From: Synechococcus sp. CCY 9618
Lineage (GTDB): Bacteria > Cyanobacteriota > Cyanobacteriia > PCC-6307 > Cyanobiaceae
Direction: 5' to 3'
Length of the DNA: 64,000 nucleotides
Assembly: GCF_019038415.1 (NCBI RefSeq)
Contig: NZ_JAFKRG010000048.1
Span: 1 to 64,000 of the forward strand
Shown here: positions 8,665 to 19,069 of the stretch, piece by piece
Layout: the number at the start of each line of letters is the position of its first letter
Position numbering within the stretch: the stretch's first letter is position 1
Notes under the pieces: model-generated
What the model was told of the DNA's origin: nothing
Database searches by the model: none
What the model saw: only the letters and a program-made list of their open reading frames with translations
Made by a program: the position numbers and the translations under genes

Positions 8665-10005
8665 TCAGCGCTTGATCTTCAGGCTGTTCAGATAGGCCTG
8701 TGGGTTCTCGGGGTCGTAGATGATCCCGTCGAAGAAGGTCTCCTTGCCCCGGGAGGAGGTGGTGGGGATGTCCTTGGCGGGCAGGCCCAGTTCGGTGGCG
8801 GCCTGGCGCCAGATGTCTTCCCGGTTCACCTTGTTGACGATGGCTCTGGCCTGGTTGATGGAGGTGAGCTTGCCCGGGTGCATGTTCCAGCGCAGGGATT
8901 CCACCAGGAACCAGAGACTCAGGCTCTTGTAGGGATAGGAGATCACGCCACGATCACTCATCCAGTAGATCGGGCCCTTCTTGGGATCGTTCTCAGGCTT
9001 CTTGTCGGCCCCCAGCAGGTACTGACCCTTGAGGGCGGGTTCGAGCACATCCACCGGCGTGTTGAAGTAAGCCCGTGAACTGATCAGTTTGGCCACTTCG
9101 CCGCGGTTCTCCTGCTTATCGGCCCATTGCTGGGCTTCGATCAGTCCCTTGACCAGGGCCACGGCGGCCTTGGGATTTTTATCCACCCAGTCGGCCCGGA
9201 CAGCCAGGAATTCCTCGGGGTGATCGGGCCAGATCTGGGCCGTGAGTGCTGCGGTGTAACCGATGTCGTCGCGGACGATGCGGAAGGGCCAGGGATCGCC
9301 GGTGCTGAAGGCCTCCATGGTGCCGTTGCGCATGCCCTGCAGCGTCTCGGTGGAGGGCACCGTGAGCAGCTCGATGTCCTTGTCGGGGTCGATGCCACCG
9401 GCCGCCAGCCAGTAGCGGATCCACATGTCCTGGTTGGCGTTGGGATAGGTGTGGGCCGCCCGGAACTTGCGTCCCTCCTTCTGGGGGAAGCGCTTGAAGA
9501 CATCCACCTTGGAGGAGAGATCCACGCCGAGGTTGTCGTTCTTGAGGCTGTTGGAGACGGCGATGCCGTTGGCCTGGCTGATCAGCTGCGCCAGGACGTA
9601 CATGGGCACCTTCTTGCCGTCGGTGATGACGCCCTCAGTGATCATGTGTGGCATCGGCAACTGCCACTGGCCGCCGTCGATGCCACCGCCGGAGGATCCG
9701 AGCACGACGTTGTCTCGGGCGGCGGGCCAGCTGGCCTGCTTGGCCAGTTCGACCTTCAGGCCATGCTTGGCGAAGAAGCCCTTCTCCACTCCCACCACCA
9801 GGGGAGCGGCTTCGAGGATGGGGATGTAACCGAGCTTGATGGTGGTGGTTTCCAGGTTGCCGGCGGCGGGGCTGGCGGCCTGGGGGGTGGCGCTGGAATC
9901 AGTGGCGCCTGGCGGATTGCCGAAGCAGCCGGAGAGCAGAACAGAACTACCGAAGGCTCCGCCGAGCAAGGTGATGAAACGACGGCGATTGGTCATGGTG
10001 TTCAA
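8665..10005 (-). CDS. nrtA: Nitrate-binding lipoprotein NrtA
   Basis: Periplasmic nitrate/nitrite-binding subunit, 446 residues. The N-terminus combines a twin-arginine-like RRR at 7-9 with a lipobox LSGC (Cys27), giving membrane anchoring. After a Ser/Thr/Ala-rich linker the binding domain begins with [14 protein letters not shown], and a C-terminal [17 protein letters not shown] motif matches the end of the NrtC sensor domain. First gene of nrtABCD; the operon's likely control region is 10006-10357. A second in-frame ATG (residue 4) is also possible. Confidence 0.95.
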   Translation of the reverse strand: MNTMTNRRRFITLLGGAFGSSVLLSGCFGNPPGATDSSATPQAASPAAGNLETTTIKLGYIPILEAAPLVVGVEKGFFAKHGLKVELAKQASWPAARDNVVLGSSGGGIDGGQWQLPMPHMITEGVITDGKKVPMYVLAQLISQANGIAVSNSLKNDNLGVDLSSKVDVFKRFPQKEGRKFRAAHTYPNANQDMWIRYWLAAGGIDPDKDIELLTVPSTETLQGMRNGTMEAFSTGDPWPFRIVRDDIGYTAALTAQIWPDHPEEFLAVRADWVDKNPKAAVALVKGLIEAQQWADKQENRGEVAKLISSRAYFNTPVDVLEPALKGQYLLGADKKPENDPKKGPIYWMSDRGVISYPYKSLSLWFLVESLRWNMHPGKLTSINQARAIVNKVNREDIWRQAATELGLPAKDIPTTSSRGKETFFDGIIYDPENPQAYLNSLKIKR

Positions 10006-10357
10006 GGTCGACTGGGGGAGAAAGAAAGGGTTGGCAGGCAGAAAATAAGGGGCTGTTGAATCAACAGTCCCGTGCGTTAAGTCTGATCTGTGGAATGTCT
10101 CTTTTAAGCGAGACTATCGAGGCAATGAAGGGTTCAGGTGGGAGCGATCAAGGGTGGTTTCTGGGCCCCTGTTTTGGGGTCCGGCAACAGTACTGGCTGG
10201 AGTGGAATTCTGGACACTGACTCCAAGCAGCCTTCCCGATCCTGGAGATAAAGCTATCTTATGTCAGCTGAGACTGACTGGTTAAGCAAGCGCTTTATCG
10301 GCTCCTTGCCTTGAGAAAAGCGATGCCAAGGTATCTGGAAATACCCTGTATTTCAAG
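10006..10357. promoter_or_regulatory. nrtA upstream region
   Basis: A 352-nt non-coding stretch between psiE and nrtA. It holds a perfect 15-bp palindrome CTGTTGA-A-TCAACAG (10053-10067), shorter inverted repeats GTCTC/GAGAC and AGATA/TATCT (10246-10259), and the NtcA consensus at 10331-10344. I could not place a -10 element with confidence. The palindrome, 48-62 nt before the nrtA start, could be an operator or a leader structure. Confidence 0.5.
10331..10344 (-). promoter_or_regulatory. NtcA consensus site GTAN8TAC
   Basis: GTATCTGGAAATAC matches the NtcA consensus GTA-N8-TAC exactly. NtcA activates nitrate-assimilation genes in cyanobacteria when ammonium is scarce. The site lies 326 nt upstream of the nrtA start and 14 nt past the psiE stop, so it would imply a long nrtA leader of about 280 nt. 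The distance lowers confidence; no clear TAN3T box 22 nt downstream was found. Confidence 0.5.
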
Positions 10358-10975
10358 CTACTTCCTGGCTGGAATGACCCTTTCGTCGATGACCCTTTCC
10401 TCGATGGCACGTGCCGACAGGTCTTCCTGTTCCAGCCTCGGATGGCCAGGACTCTGGTGAGCAGGCTGTTCATGGGACTGGCGCATCCGCGCCGAGACCT
10501 GGCCTTCCGGATCCACACCCGCAAAGGTGGGGGGCAGCCAGACCCGCACCACCATCAGCAGGGCCATGGTCATCAGGAACAGGCATACCGCCAGGATCTG
10601 CTGCCAGTCGGTTTCCAGCACCCCTCGCACGATCACCTCCCGCAGCACCGACACGATGGCGATCTCCACCGCCACACCGATCGACACCCGCTGTTCCTGT
10701 AGATAGATGATCAGCAGGCGGAACAGTTCCACCAGGATCAGGATGAAGAGGATGTCGGCCGTGACTTCGTGGAACGCTGAGGTGGAAATCAGGGTGGTGA
10801 AGGTGCGTTTCAGCTGGAGCACCATCACCCCGAACAGGCCCAGGCAGAGGGAAATGGCGATCAGGTCCTGAACCGCCTCGAGGAACTGGACGATCTGGCT
10901 GCGGCGGAACTGCTGATACCAGGGAATGGCGTCATGGGTTGCGGAAGCCGGCGTTCTGGTGGGCGGGTGGTTCAT
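10358..10975 (-). CDS. PsiE-family membrane protein
   Basis: A 205-residue inner-membrane protein of the phosphate-starvation-inducible E (PsiE) family. Four hydrophobic spans are visible (about residues 38-58, 70-92, 98-118 and 125-148), with the family-typical EVTADILFILILVELFRLL and IVSVLREVIV segments. The C-terminal 50 residues are hydrophilic and charged, an extension beyond the usual family length. Its start lies inside the end of the Crp/Fnr gene (44-nt overlap), so the two are co-expressed. Function unknown. Confidence 0.8.
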   Translation of the reverse strand: MNHPPTRTPASATHDAIPWYQQFRRSQIVQFLEAVQDLIAISLCLGLFGVMVLQLKRTFTTLISTSAFHEVTADILFILILVELFRLLIIYLQEQRVSIGVAVEIAIVSVLREVIVRGVLETDWQQILAVCLFLMTMALLMVVRVWLPPTFAGVDPEGQVSARMRQSHEQPAHQSPGHPRLEQEDLSARAIEERVIDERVIPARK

Positions 10976-11600
10976 GGCGGAGGGTTCTCGGGAAGGGCAG
11001 GGAAGAGATGGGGAGGGAAGACTGATGGGTGTGCAGGGAGCTCAGGCAGGCGCTGCGAGGTACCAGCAGATCGGCCTCGCTGACCTTGACGACCAGGCCC
11101 TTGCTGCGGAAACGCGTGAGGGACTTGGTCACGGTCACCCTGGTCATGCCGGCGATGTCGGCCAGGTGGCGATGGGTCAGGTTCATGTCCTCCAGGGAGA
11201 GGGTGGTGCCGCTGCTGCTGATCCGCCCGAAGCGCCCACCGATCCAGTGGAGCAGGCGCAGCAGTCGCGCATCGGCGGGCCTGACCCGGTGGATCTGCAG
11301 GAGATGGGCCGTCTGGGTGATCTGGTCACGAAGGAAGTCCAGGATCTCAGCGTCGCTGGGCTTCCATTCCTCGACCACCACCCGGGTCAGGGAGATGAGC
11401 TCGTACGGCGTCACCCCAGATCCGGTGGGGGTGACCAGCTCGCCCGGTCCCCAGATGCCGAGGGTGATGGATTCCCCTTCCTCGTTCCAGGTGTTGGCAC
11501 GGATGTAGCCATCGTCGATGCGCCAGCTCGTGTCGGCCGGCAGGTGATCATCGGCGCGCAGGTTCAGGCGCAGCGGTCGGGCGGGCATGGTGAGGGACAT
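10932..11600 (-). CDS. Crp/Fnr-family transcriptional regulator
   Basis: A 222-residue regulator. Residues 20-100 are a shortened cNMP-binding-like sensor domain (GESITLGIWGPGELV), followed by a dimerisation helix (ILDFLRDQITQTAHLLQI) and a winged HTH (LTHRHLADIAGMTRVTVTKSL, about 140-165). It is not NtcA itself: the sensor domain is too short and the HTH differs. The last 25 residues are low complexity and overlap psiE. Upstream position next to nrtABCD suggests, but does not prove, a role in nitrogen regulation. An ATG at residue 5 is an alternative start. Confidence 0.8.
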   Translation of the reverse strand: MSLTMPARPLRLNLRADDHLPADTSWRIDDGYIRANTWNEEGESITLGIWGPGELVTPTGSGVTPYELISLTRVVVEEWKPSDAEILDFLRDQITQTAHLLQIHRVRPADARLLRLLHWIGGRFGRISSSGTTLSLEDMNLTHRHLADIAGMTRVTVTKSLTRFRSKGLVVKVSEADLLVPRSACLSSLHTHQSSLPISSLPFPRTLRHEPPAHQNAGFRNP

Positions 11601-11942
11601 GGCACGGAGGAAGGGTTGGAGTGAAAGTGATGGAGTGGAAGTGAGCCGAAAGCTCGATGGTCATCAACTTCGTCCGTCCCGCTGGCCGTCACGGGGGGTT
11701 GTCCTGGTGGCGCGACGCCGCCGCTGAGCTGGCAGGGAGGGCATGGAGGGAGATTCCTTCGGAAAGGGGTAGGGGTGGGGAAGAATGGAAGGGAAGGAAA
11801 GACCGTTGGGCAGGCCCGAACCCCCATGCAGGAGGCTCGTGTTGGAGTCCGGGAACATTAATGACCAATTCCGGCCATTGGGTGATAGCCGATCGCAGGA
11901 TTACCAATCCAGGTGATAAGCCACGGTGATTGGATTGGCCCC
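11601..11942. other. Divergent intergenic region
   Basis: 342 nt between the divergent crp-like gene and the DUF6671 gene. It contains polypurine stretches near 11740-11790 and an AT-richer patch around 11855-11880 suited to a promoter, but no operator or RNA gene that I can support. Confidence 0.3.
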
Positions 11943-12860
11943 ATGCTGCTTGTGCTTTCCACCGCCGTGATCGGTCCTCCCGGCTTCGATGGTCTGGCTC
12001 CCTATGCGGGCCGGTGCGTGGCCCTGGCCACCTGCCACGGCAAGGAGCGGGTCCTGGCCCGTCCGTTCCGCCGCGCCCTGAACCTCACCGTGGTGGTGGC
12101 CACCGGCTGTGAGACGGATCGGTTCGGCACGTTCAGCGGTGAGCGACCCCGCCCCTCCCATGCCAGGGAAACCTGCCGGCGCAAGGCGGAAGCCGGCTTG
12201 GCGCACACCGGCCTGGATCTGGGTCTGGCCAGCGAGGGCAGCTTCGGTCCCCACCCCGCCTTCCCCTGGCTGGCGGCGGGGGTGGAATGGCTCACCTTCA
12301 TCGACCGTCGGGCGGACCTGGTGATCGAGGAGCGTCTGATTGCCCCGCGCACCAACTTCGATCAGCGGCTGGTGGCGCCGGCGGACGACATCGGCGCCTG
12401 GCTGGGGCAGGTGGGCTTCCCCTCCCATGCCCTGATCGCTCGCCCCCATCGGACGGATGGGATCGGCACTCCCGGATCCGACCCCCTGATCAAGGGGATC
12501 CGGGACCCCGGCCAGCTGGCTCTGGCGCTGCGGTCTTGCGCCGAGGCCTCCCCGGCGGGACTGGTGCGGCTGGAGACGGACATGCGGGCCCACTGCAATC
12601 CCACCCGTCTGCGGGCGATCCGGACCCTGGCCTTCCGGCTCGTGCGGCGCATCGCCAGTCCCTGCCCGGCCTGCGGGGCCCCGGGCTGGGGGCTGATGGA
12701 CCGCCTGGCCGGTCTGCCCTGCGGCTGGTGCGGGGGACCCACCGAGGGCCATCGGGTCGAGGTCCGGGGGTGTGTGGCCTGCGGGCACCGCCTGGAGGCC
12801 CCCCGTGCGGACGGCAGGCGCTGGGCCGATCCCGGCGATTGCACCCGATGCAATCCCTGA
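11943..12860 (+). CDS. DUF6671 family protein with C-terminal zinc ribbon
   Basis: A soluble protein of about 305 residues. The C-terminal 90 residues hold paired cysteines (CPACG, CGWC, CVACG, CTRC) that form one or two zinc ribbons. The N-terminal part (ATCHGKERVLARPF, then GTFSGERPRP and FIDRRADLVIEERL) follows the layout I associate with DUF6671. No catalytic function is known. The ATG at 11943 is chosen over one 30 nt upstream because the hydrophobic strand LLVLSTAV follows directly. Confidence 0.65.
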   Translation: MLLVLSTAVIGPPGFDGLAPYAGRCVALATCHGKERVLARPFRRALNLTVVVATGCETDRFGTFSGERPRPSHARETCRRKAEAGLAHTGLDLGLASEGSFGPHPAFPWLAAGVEWLTFIDRRADLVIEERLIAPRTNFDQRLVAPADDIGAWLGQVGFPSHALIARPHRTDGIGTPGSDPLIKGIRDPGQLALALRSCAEASPAGLVRLETDMRAHCNPTRLRAIRTLAFRLVRRIASPCPACGAPGWGLMDRLAGLPCGWCGGPTEGHRVEVRGCVACGHRLEAPRADGRRWADPGDCTRCNP

Positions 12861-13018
12861 GGTCCATCCCTGAGCCCGATTTCTCGGCCTATTCCGTTAG
12901 CCGGATCTTCGGGAACGTTATGACCCTGATCATCAACGCCTATCGACGTCATGGCCCAGCGATCCGCACCATTCCTTAGCGTCGATCATGACCACCCCAC
13001 CATGGGAGTTTCGATCCG

Positions 13019-14839
13019 ATGTCTGCAACCGCACAACCCGGATCTTTGCAGTTCGACAGCCTGCTGAAACAGGCGGATAAGCAGTCCTCCCCATCCTTCG
13101 ACCCTGCTTCAAAACCCCAGCAGGACAGGCTTTCTCTGCAATCGGTGCAGGTAGCTGCGGATACCACCGTGCTGCGCTCCCTCGACTGGGACCGCAGCCG
13201 CTTCGACATTGAGTTCGGCCTGCGCAATGGCACCACCTACAACGCCTTCCTTGTGGGCGGTGAGCGCTGGGCTCTGGTGGATACCAGTCACGCGAAGTTC
13301 CGCCAGCCCTGGCTGGATCTGCTGCAGTCCCGCATCGATCCGCGCCGCATTGATCATCTGATCGTTTCCCATACCGAACCTGACCATTCCGGCCTGATCG
13401 CTGATGTCCTGGAGCTCCATCCGGAGATCGAGATCGTCGGCTCGAAGGTGGCGATCCAGTTCCTGGAGCACCAGCTGCATCGCCCCTTCCGCCGCCGGGT
13501 GGTGAAGAGCGGCGACCGGCTCGACCTCGGCCGCAACCCCGATTCCGGCATGGCCCATGAACTGGAATGTCTCAGTGCGCCGAACCTGCACTGGCCGGAC
13601 ACGATCTTCAGTTTCGATCACGGCACCGGCACCCTGTTCACCTGTGACGCCTTCGGTCTGCATTACTGCTCAGAAGAGGTGTTCGATGCCGACCCCGGCG
13701 CCATCGCCCCCGATTTCCGCTTCTACTACGACTGCCTGATGGGGCCGAACGCCCGCAGCGTTCTGCAGGCGCTGAAGCGGATCGAGGCCCTGCCGCCCAT
13801 CACCACCGTGGCCACCGGCCATGGCCCCCTGCTGCGCCACCACATCGACCATTGGCTTGGGGACTACCGCGACTGGAGCCAGGCCCGCAGCGGCAGCGAG
13901 ACCTACGCGGCGGTCTGTTACCTGAGCCAGTACGGTTTCTGCGACCGGGTCAGCCAGGCCATCGCCCGCGGCATTGGCAAAGCCGGCGCCCAGGTGCAGA
14001 TGGTGGATCTGCGCTCCACCGATGCCCAGGAGCTGGCGGCCCTGATCGGCGAAGCGGCGGCCGTGGTGGTACCCACCTGGCCGGTGGATCCCGAGCCCGA
14101 CCTGCAGGCGGCGATCGGCACCCTGCTGGCGGCCCTGCGGCCGGCCCAGTGGGTGGGGTGTTACGACGCCCTGGGCCGGCAGGATGAACCCCTCTACGGC
14201 CTCGCCAGCCGGCTGCGTTCCCTCGGCCAGAGCGAGGGGTTCGCTCCCCTGCGGCTGGCCCAGGTGCCGGACGCGGCTGACGTCCAGCGGTGCGAGGAAG
14301 CCGGCACCGATCTGGGTCTGCTGCTGACGCGGGAGCGCACCATCGCCGCGATGAAAGCTCTTGATGGTGATCTGGACCGGGCCCTCGGCCGGCTCAGCGG
14401 TGGCCTCTACGTGGTCACCGCCGCCCAGCAGGAGCGCAGCGGCGCCATGGTGGCCAGCTGGGTGAGCCAGGCCAGCTACGAGCCCCCGGCGCTCACGGTC
14501 GCCGTGGCCCGGGAGCGGGCCATCGAAGCCCTGCTGCAGGTGGGCGACCGCTTCGTGCTCAACGTGCTGCGCCAGGACAACCACCAGAGCCTGCTGCGCC
14601 ATTTCCTGCGTCGCTTTCCGCCCGGGGCCGACCGCTTCGCCGGCATCGCCGTGCTGGAGGGGGTGGCCGCCGGTGGTCCGGTGCTGGGAGACGCCCTGGC
14701 CTACCTGGGCTGCCGGGTGAGCCAGCGCCTCGAGACCGCCGACCACTGGATCGTCGTGGCCGAGGTGGAGGAGGGCAGCGTCTCCGACACCGAGGCCGCC
14801 ACGGCCGTGCATCACCGCAAATTCGGCAACCACTACTGA
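13019..14839 (+). CDS. flv3: Flavodiiron protein Flv3
   Basis: A-type flavodiiron protein with a C-terminal flavin reductase, which in cyanobacteria reduces O2 to water downstream of photosystem I as a partner of Flv1. Domains: metallo-beta-lactamase-like diiron domain (about 45-300), flavodoxin (about 300-445) and flavin reductase (about 450-606). The diiron ligands are all present (His118, Glu120, Asp122, His123, His191, Asp210, His268), which marks it as Flv3-type rather than Flv1. Length 606 residues is normal. flv1 follows after 13 nt. Confidence 0.92.
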   Translation: MSATAQPGSLQFDSLLKQADKQSSPSFDPASKPQQDRLSLQSVQVAADTTVLRSLDWDRSRFDIEFGLRNGTTYNAFLVGGERWALVDTSHAKFRQPWLDLLQSRIDPRRIDHLIVSHTEPDHSGLIADVLELHPEIEIVGSKVAIQFLEHQLHRPFRRRVVKSGDRLDLGRNPDSGMAHELECLSAPNLHWPDTIFSFDHGTGTLFTCDAFGLHYCSEEVFDADPGAIAPDFRFYYDCLMGPNARSVLQALKRIEALPPITTVATGHGPLLRHHIDHWLGDYRDWSQARSGSETYAAVCYLSQYGFCDRVSQAIARGIGKAGAQVQMVDLRSTDAQELAALIGEAAAVVVPTWPVDPEPDLQAAIGTLLAALRPAQWVGCYDALGRQDEPLYGLASRLRSLGQSEGFAPLRLAQVPDAADVQRCEEAGTDLGLLLTRERTIAAMKALDGDLDRALGRLSGGLYVVTAAQQERSGAMVASWVSQASYEPPALTVAVARERAIEALLQVGDRFVLNVLRQDNHQSLLRHFLRRFPPGADRFAGIAVLEGVAAGGPVLGDALAYLGCRVSQRLETADHWIVVAEVEEGSVSDTEAATAVHHRKFGNHY

Positions 14840-14852
14840 CGCGGCTCCTGCC

Positions 14853-16702
14853 ATGACCCTCACGCCCACCCTCAGACCCCATGAACCGCCCCTCAGCGAC
14901 GGCCGCCGGATCGTTGCCCTGCCCCTCGAACCAGGCCTCACCTGCCTGCGCGGCCTGAGTCCGCGGCGGCTGCGCTTCGAGGTCGAGTACGGACTGGAGC
15001 GGGGCACCTGTGCCAACAGCTTTCTGTTCGAAGGGGGCACCACCCCTGCTGGGGAGTCCGTGGCACCGCTGCTGGTGCATCCCCCCGGCGCCACCTTCGC
15101 AACTCCCTACATAGAGGGGCTCGCTGCGCTGGTGGATCCGGCAGCCCCCCTGACCGTTGTGGTGGGGGTGGTGAATCCCAACCGGGTGTTGCTGCTGCAT
15201 CGCCTGGCCAGCCACTGGCCAGGCCTGCGGCTGATCGCTTCCAATGCCGGCGCCAGGGTGGTGCGCGACCTCTGGGACCACCGGTCCCCTTCTCCCGGTG
15301 GCGGGGCGGCCGATGCACCGCTGCCGTCCCTGCCGCCGATCGAGGTGATCCGGGGGGAGCACGGCCGTGAGCTGGCCCATGGCCTGCGGCTGCGCCTGAT
15401 CCCCGCCCCCACCCCCCGCTGGCCGGGCGGACTGATCGCTTTCGAGGAGACCAACGGACTGCTGATGAGCAGCAAGTTCTTCTCCGCCCACCTCTGCAGC
15501 GAAGGCTTCGCCGAAGCCACCGGCTGCGAGACCGAGGCGGACCGTCGCCACTTCCACGACTGCCTGATGGCTCCCATGGCCCGGCAGGTGGCGATGGTGC
15601 TCGATCGGATCGAGGCCCTGCCGATCCGCACGATCGCCCCGGGTCACGGCCCGGCCGTCGATCAGAGCTGGCGGAGCCTGGTGGCCGACTACCGCCGCTG
15701 GGGCAGCCGCCAGGAGCAGGCCACAGCGGCGGTGGCCTGCTCTACGCCAGCGCCTACGGCAACACCGCCGCCATCGCCGATGCCCTCGCCCGTGGCCTCA
15801 CCGGCAGTGGCGTGCGGGTGGAGAGCCTCAACTGCGAATTCGCCGGCAGCGAGCAACTGGTGGCGGCGATCCGCTGCTGCGGCGGCCTGCTGATCGGCTC
15901 CCCCACCCTGGGAGGTCATGCGCCCACCCCGATCGTCTCGGCCCTGGGCACGGTGCTGGCCGAAGGCGACCGCACCCGGCCGGTGGGGGTGTTCGGCAGC
16001 TTCGGCTGGAGCGGCGAGGCGATCGACCTGCTGGCCGGCAAACTCCGTGACGGCGGCTTCCGCCAGGCCTTTGAGCCGATCCGGGTGAAGTTCTCCCCCG
16101 ACCCGGCCATGCTGGCCCAGCTGGAGGAAAAGGGCGCCGCCCTGGGCCGCCAGGTGCTCGCCGCCCAGGGCGGGGCCCGGCGCTCGGCCAGCGGCGGGGG
16201 CCTGCAGGAAAGCCGCAGCCTGCCGGCCCTGCGGGCCCTGGGCCGAGTGGTGGGTTGTCTCTGCGTGCTCAGCCTGCGGCGTGGCGCGGGGGAGGTGGCG
16301 ATCGAGGGCGCCATGGCGGCCAGCTGGGTGAGCCAGGCCGGTTTCACTCCTCCGGCCATCAGCCTTTCGGTGGATCGGCAGCTGCCCCTGGCCGACCTGC
16401 TGGAGGTGGGCGAACTCTTCGCCCTCAATGTGCTGGCGCATGGCCGGGAGGGCCGGCTGCTCAAACCCTTCCTGAAGCCCCTGCCTCCGGCTCCGGGCCG
16501 GCTGGCCGATCTGGATCTGCTGGCGAGCCCGTCCGGTCAGCCGCTGCTGGGCGAGGCCCTCGCCTGGCTGGAGGCCAGGGTGAGCCAGCGGGTGGCCTGC
16601 GGTGACCACTGGCTGCTGGTGGCCGAGGTGCTGGCTGGAGGGGTGCTGGATCCCGATGGCACCACTGCCGTTCCCCAGCGGCGCAGTGGGGCGCCGCTCT
16701 GA
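14853..16702 (+). CDS. flv1: Flavodiiron protein Flv1 (frameshift near 15737)
   Basis: Partner of Flv3 in the Mehler-like O2 reduction. The N-terminal diiron domain lacks the canonical ligands: the HxExDH site of Flv3 is replaced by VNPNRV, as is usual for Flv1. The frame opened at 14853 continues to about 15737 (VADYRRWGSRQEQATAAVA) and then leaves homology; the flavodoxin part resumes one frame over as LYASAYGNTAAIADAL and runs through the flavin reductase to 16702. Adding one C to the CC at 15736-15737 restores one uninterrupted protein of about 617 residues. This is either a sequencing error or a recent lesion. Confidence 0.85.
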
Positions 16703-16793
16703 GCCGGGTGTGGCCGCCACTACCGGTGCTGGTGTTCGGTTGACAGCCCCGAAATCAGGAAACTTCTAGGGTTGAGGTTCTCCTGGAATCCCG

Positions 16794-16834
16794 TTCCGGT
16801 GGGGCCACCCTTGGGCTCCCACCGGAATTTTTTT
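16794..16834 (+). terminator. Rho-independent terminator after flv1
   Basis: TTCCGGTGGG (16794-16803) pairs with CCCACCGGAA (16818-16827) to form a 10-bp stem with a 14-nt loop, followed directly by seven T on the plus strand. It ends the flv3-flv1 transcript 92 nt after the flv1 stop. Confidence 0.85.
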
Positions 16835-16857
16835 GCCGGGCGGTCGACGCCGGTGAC

Positions 16858-19069
16858 TCAGGGGCTGTTGACCCTCAAGATGAGGTCATCGAAGTCGGCA
16901 TCGCCGCCGCCGGGGAGATCCTCGAAGCCGAAGGTGTTGCTGCCGAGCAACTGGATGTGGCCGAAGTTGTCCGCATTGCGGGAGGCCCCTGCCACGTACA
17001 CCTGGTTGGTGTTGGCCACCTGAATGAAGGGCAGCAGCACGTCGTCGCTGAAGCGGAGGGAACTGCCGAGGCTGAGGTTGGCCGTGAGCGTGGCCACGGG
17101 TCTGGTCAGGGGTGCTGCCCGTCCAGAGGGCGTTGGCCACCGCAGCCTGGCGGTACGTCGCCTCATCGCCCACCCAGGTGCCGCCACTCGCCGTGGTCAC
17201 GAAGGTGGTGTTCTCCGCCACGTTCACAGCGACCGGTGTGGTGTTCTGCGGGCTCTCGTTCACCGGGTTCACGGTCACCGTGATCGACTGGCTCACGGGC
17301 GCCGAACGGCCGTCGCTGACGCTCACGTCCACCAAGTAGATGTTGTTGGCGTCGGTATCGGAGGGATTGTCCGCATCCGGGGCCACCTTGAAGCGCAGTT
17401 CGCCGCTGCTGGCATCGATCGTGAAGGCGTCGGCGTCCTCGCCGCCTGAGATGGCGAAGCTGAGGGGATCGTTCTCCGGATCGCTGGCGGTGACGGTCGT
17501 GACCAGGGGCTGGCCGCTGGCGGCGTTGGTGCGCATCAGCAGCAGCTGGCCGCCTTCGGCAAGCTCACCGGGGATGGCGTAGTGGGCCTGCACGTTGAGC
17601 AGGAAGGTGCCGGCGCCGAGGATCTCCGACATGTCGATCACCCCGGAACTCTCCTCGTCCTGGTTGAAGGGCGCGACCGGAGGAACCCCCACATCACCGA
17701 AGCGCTGGCGGTCGTGGGAGCCCAGTTCGGTGAGGCTGCCTGTGGCGATGTCGTAGCGCCAGATCTTGCCGAGGTGGGCCTGGTTGCCGACGTCCTCCTG
17801 GAGGATCACCTGGCCGCCGGCGATGGTCATGTTGTCGAACATGTTTCCCGTTTCGGTGCCATCGAGCAGGGCGGTGATGGTGCCCCCCAGTTGCGGCTGG
17901 CCGATGTCGTCGAAGCGCAGGCGGTAGAGGCGGGAGCGGCCTACCTGGCTGCCGACGCCGTCCTTGGTCTGGTCGTAGCGGCTGGTGGTGACGAAATAGA
18001 AGTCCGAGGGGTTGGCCGGATCCCACTGGCCGTCCTCGGGCCGGAGGAACTGGGTGGCGCCGGCCCCGTCGCTGGCGGCCTCGAGGCCGTCGAGAGTCAG
18101 GGCTGACACGTCGCCGAGATTCACCAGGCTGAAGGAGCCCTGCACCGGAGCATCGAGGCTTTCGGCCGGCACGCCCGCCCCATCGAGACTGGACAGGGAC
18201 GGCACCTGCACCACGTAAAGGCCGTCGTCCGGACCCTGCCTGGTGAGGCCGGCGCGCTCCACCACGTTGCCGCTGGCCTGCTTGTCGCCCACCCACAGGT
18301 ACATCTGGCCGCCGTTGCTGTCGTCCAGCCCCATCACCAGGGTCCTGCGCTGGGCCAGGGGATTGGCCACGGCGTTCTCCCAGGCGAACAGGCCGCCGTG
18401 GGGCATTTCCCAGGCGGTGCCGGCTTCGTTGAGGGCCGTGTCGGCATCGTCCGTGGCGGCCCAGGCGAACAGGCGCCCGAACCGGGTGGTGGCCTCCGGA
18501 CCCACGCCGCTGAGGGAACCGCTGGATTCTTCTCCGCTCAGGAACAGCCGTGCGTTGGTGCCGTAGCGGCTGCCCGTGGCCGGATCGATCCACTCGTAGG
18601 CACTCACCGGGGCCAGATCCGCCGAGCAGAGGCGGGAGAGGATCGTCGTGGCCGCCGCCAGGTAGGCGCTGTGGGCGATGCCGGCGCCCGGCTCGTTGTT
18701 GCTCAGGTAGACGCTGGTGCCGTCGCGCAGGAAATCCTCGATGCTCAGCACCTTGAGACTGGCTTTGTCGATCACCCAGCGGGACACGAAGGCCCCGGGC
18801 TGACCATGGGCCCGGGCGATGCCCCGGTTGTTGGCCAGCTCATGATTCATCAGCAGGGTGAAGGTGCCATCGCCGTTGTCGAAGGCGCCCATGCCATCGG
18901 GGATGCCCACCATCCGATAACCGTTCACCGCATCGCCCACCGTGAACAGCGACGTGAACTGCACCTCGGGAGTTGAGGAGGTGAGGTAGTGCGTGGCCGA
19001 ACTGGAGGGCCCGGTGATGCCGTTGCTGTTGGCTTCGTTGATGCTGAACGTTGTGCCGCTGGTGATCAT
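16858..19069 (-). CDS. PhoX/DUF839-like secreted protein with cadherin-like and DUF4114 domains (frameshift near 17110)
   Basis: A large extracellular protein resembling PhoX-type alkaline phosphatases (DUF839): LLMNHELANNRG near the N-terminus, LFLSGEESSG, and a long beta-propeller-like body to about residue 550. A cadherin-like repeat (VTASDPENDPLSFAI) follows, then a second partial repeat and a DUF4114-type end (FGFEDLPGGGDADFDDLIL). No Sec signal is visible; a C-terminal type I secretion signal is plausible. The main frame leaves homology at the GGGG run 17109-17112; removing one G joins it to the frame ending at 16858. The ATG at 19069 is preferred to a TTG at 19126. Confidence 0.7.
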
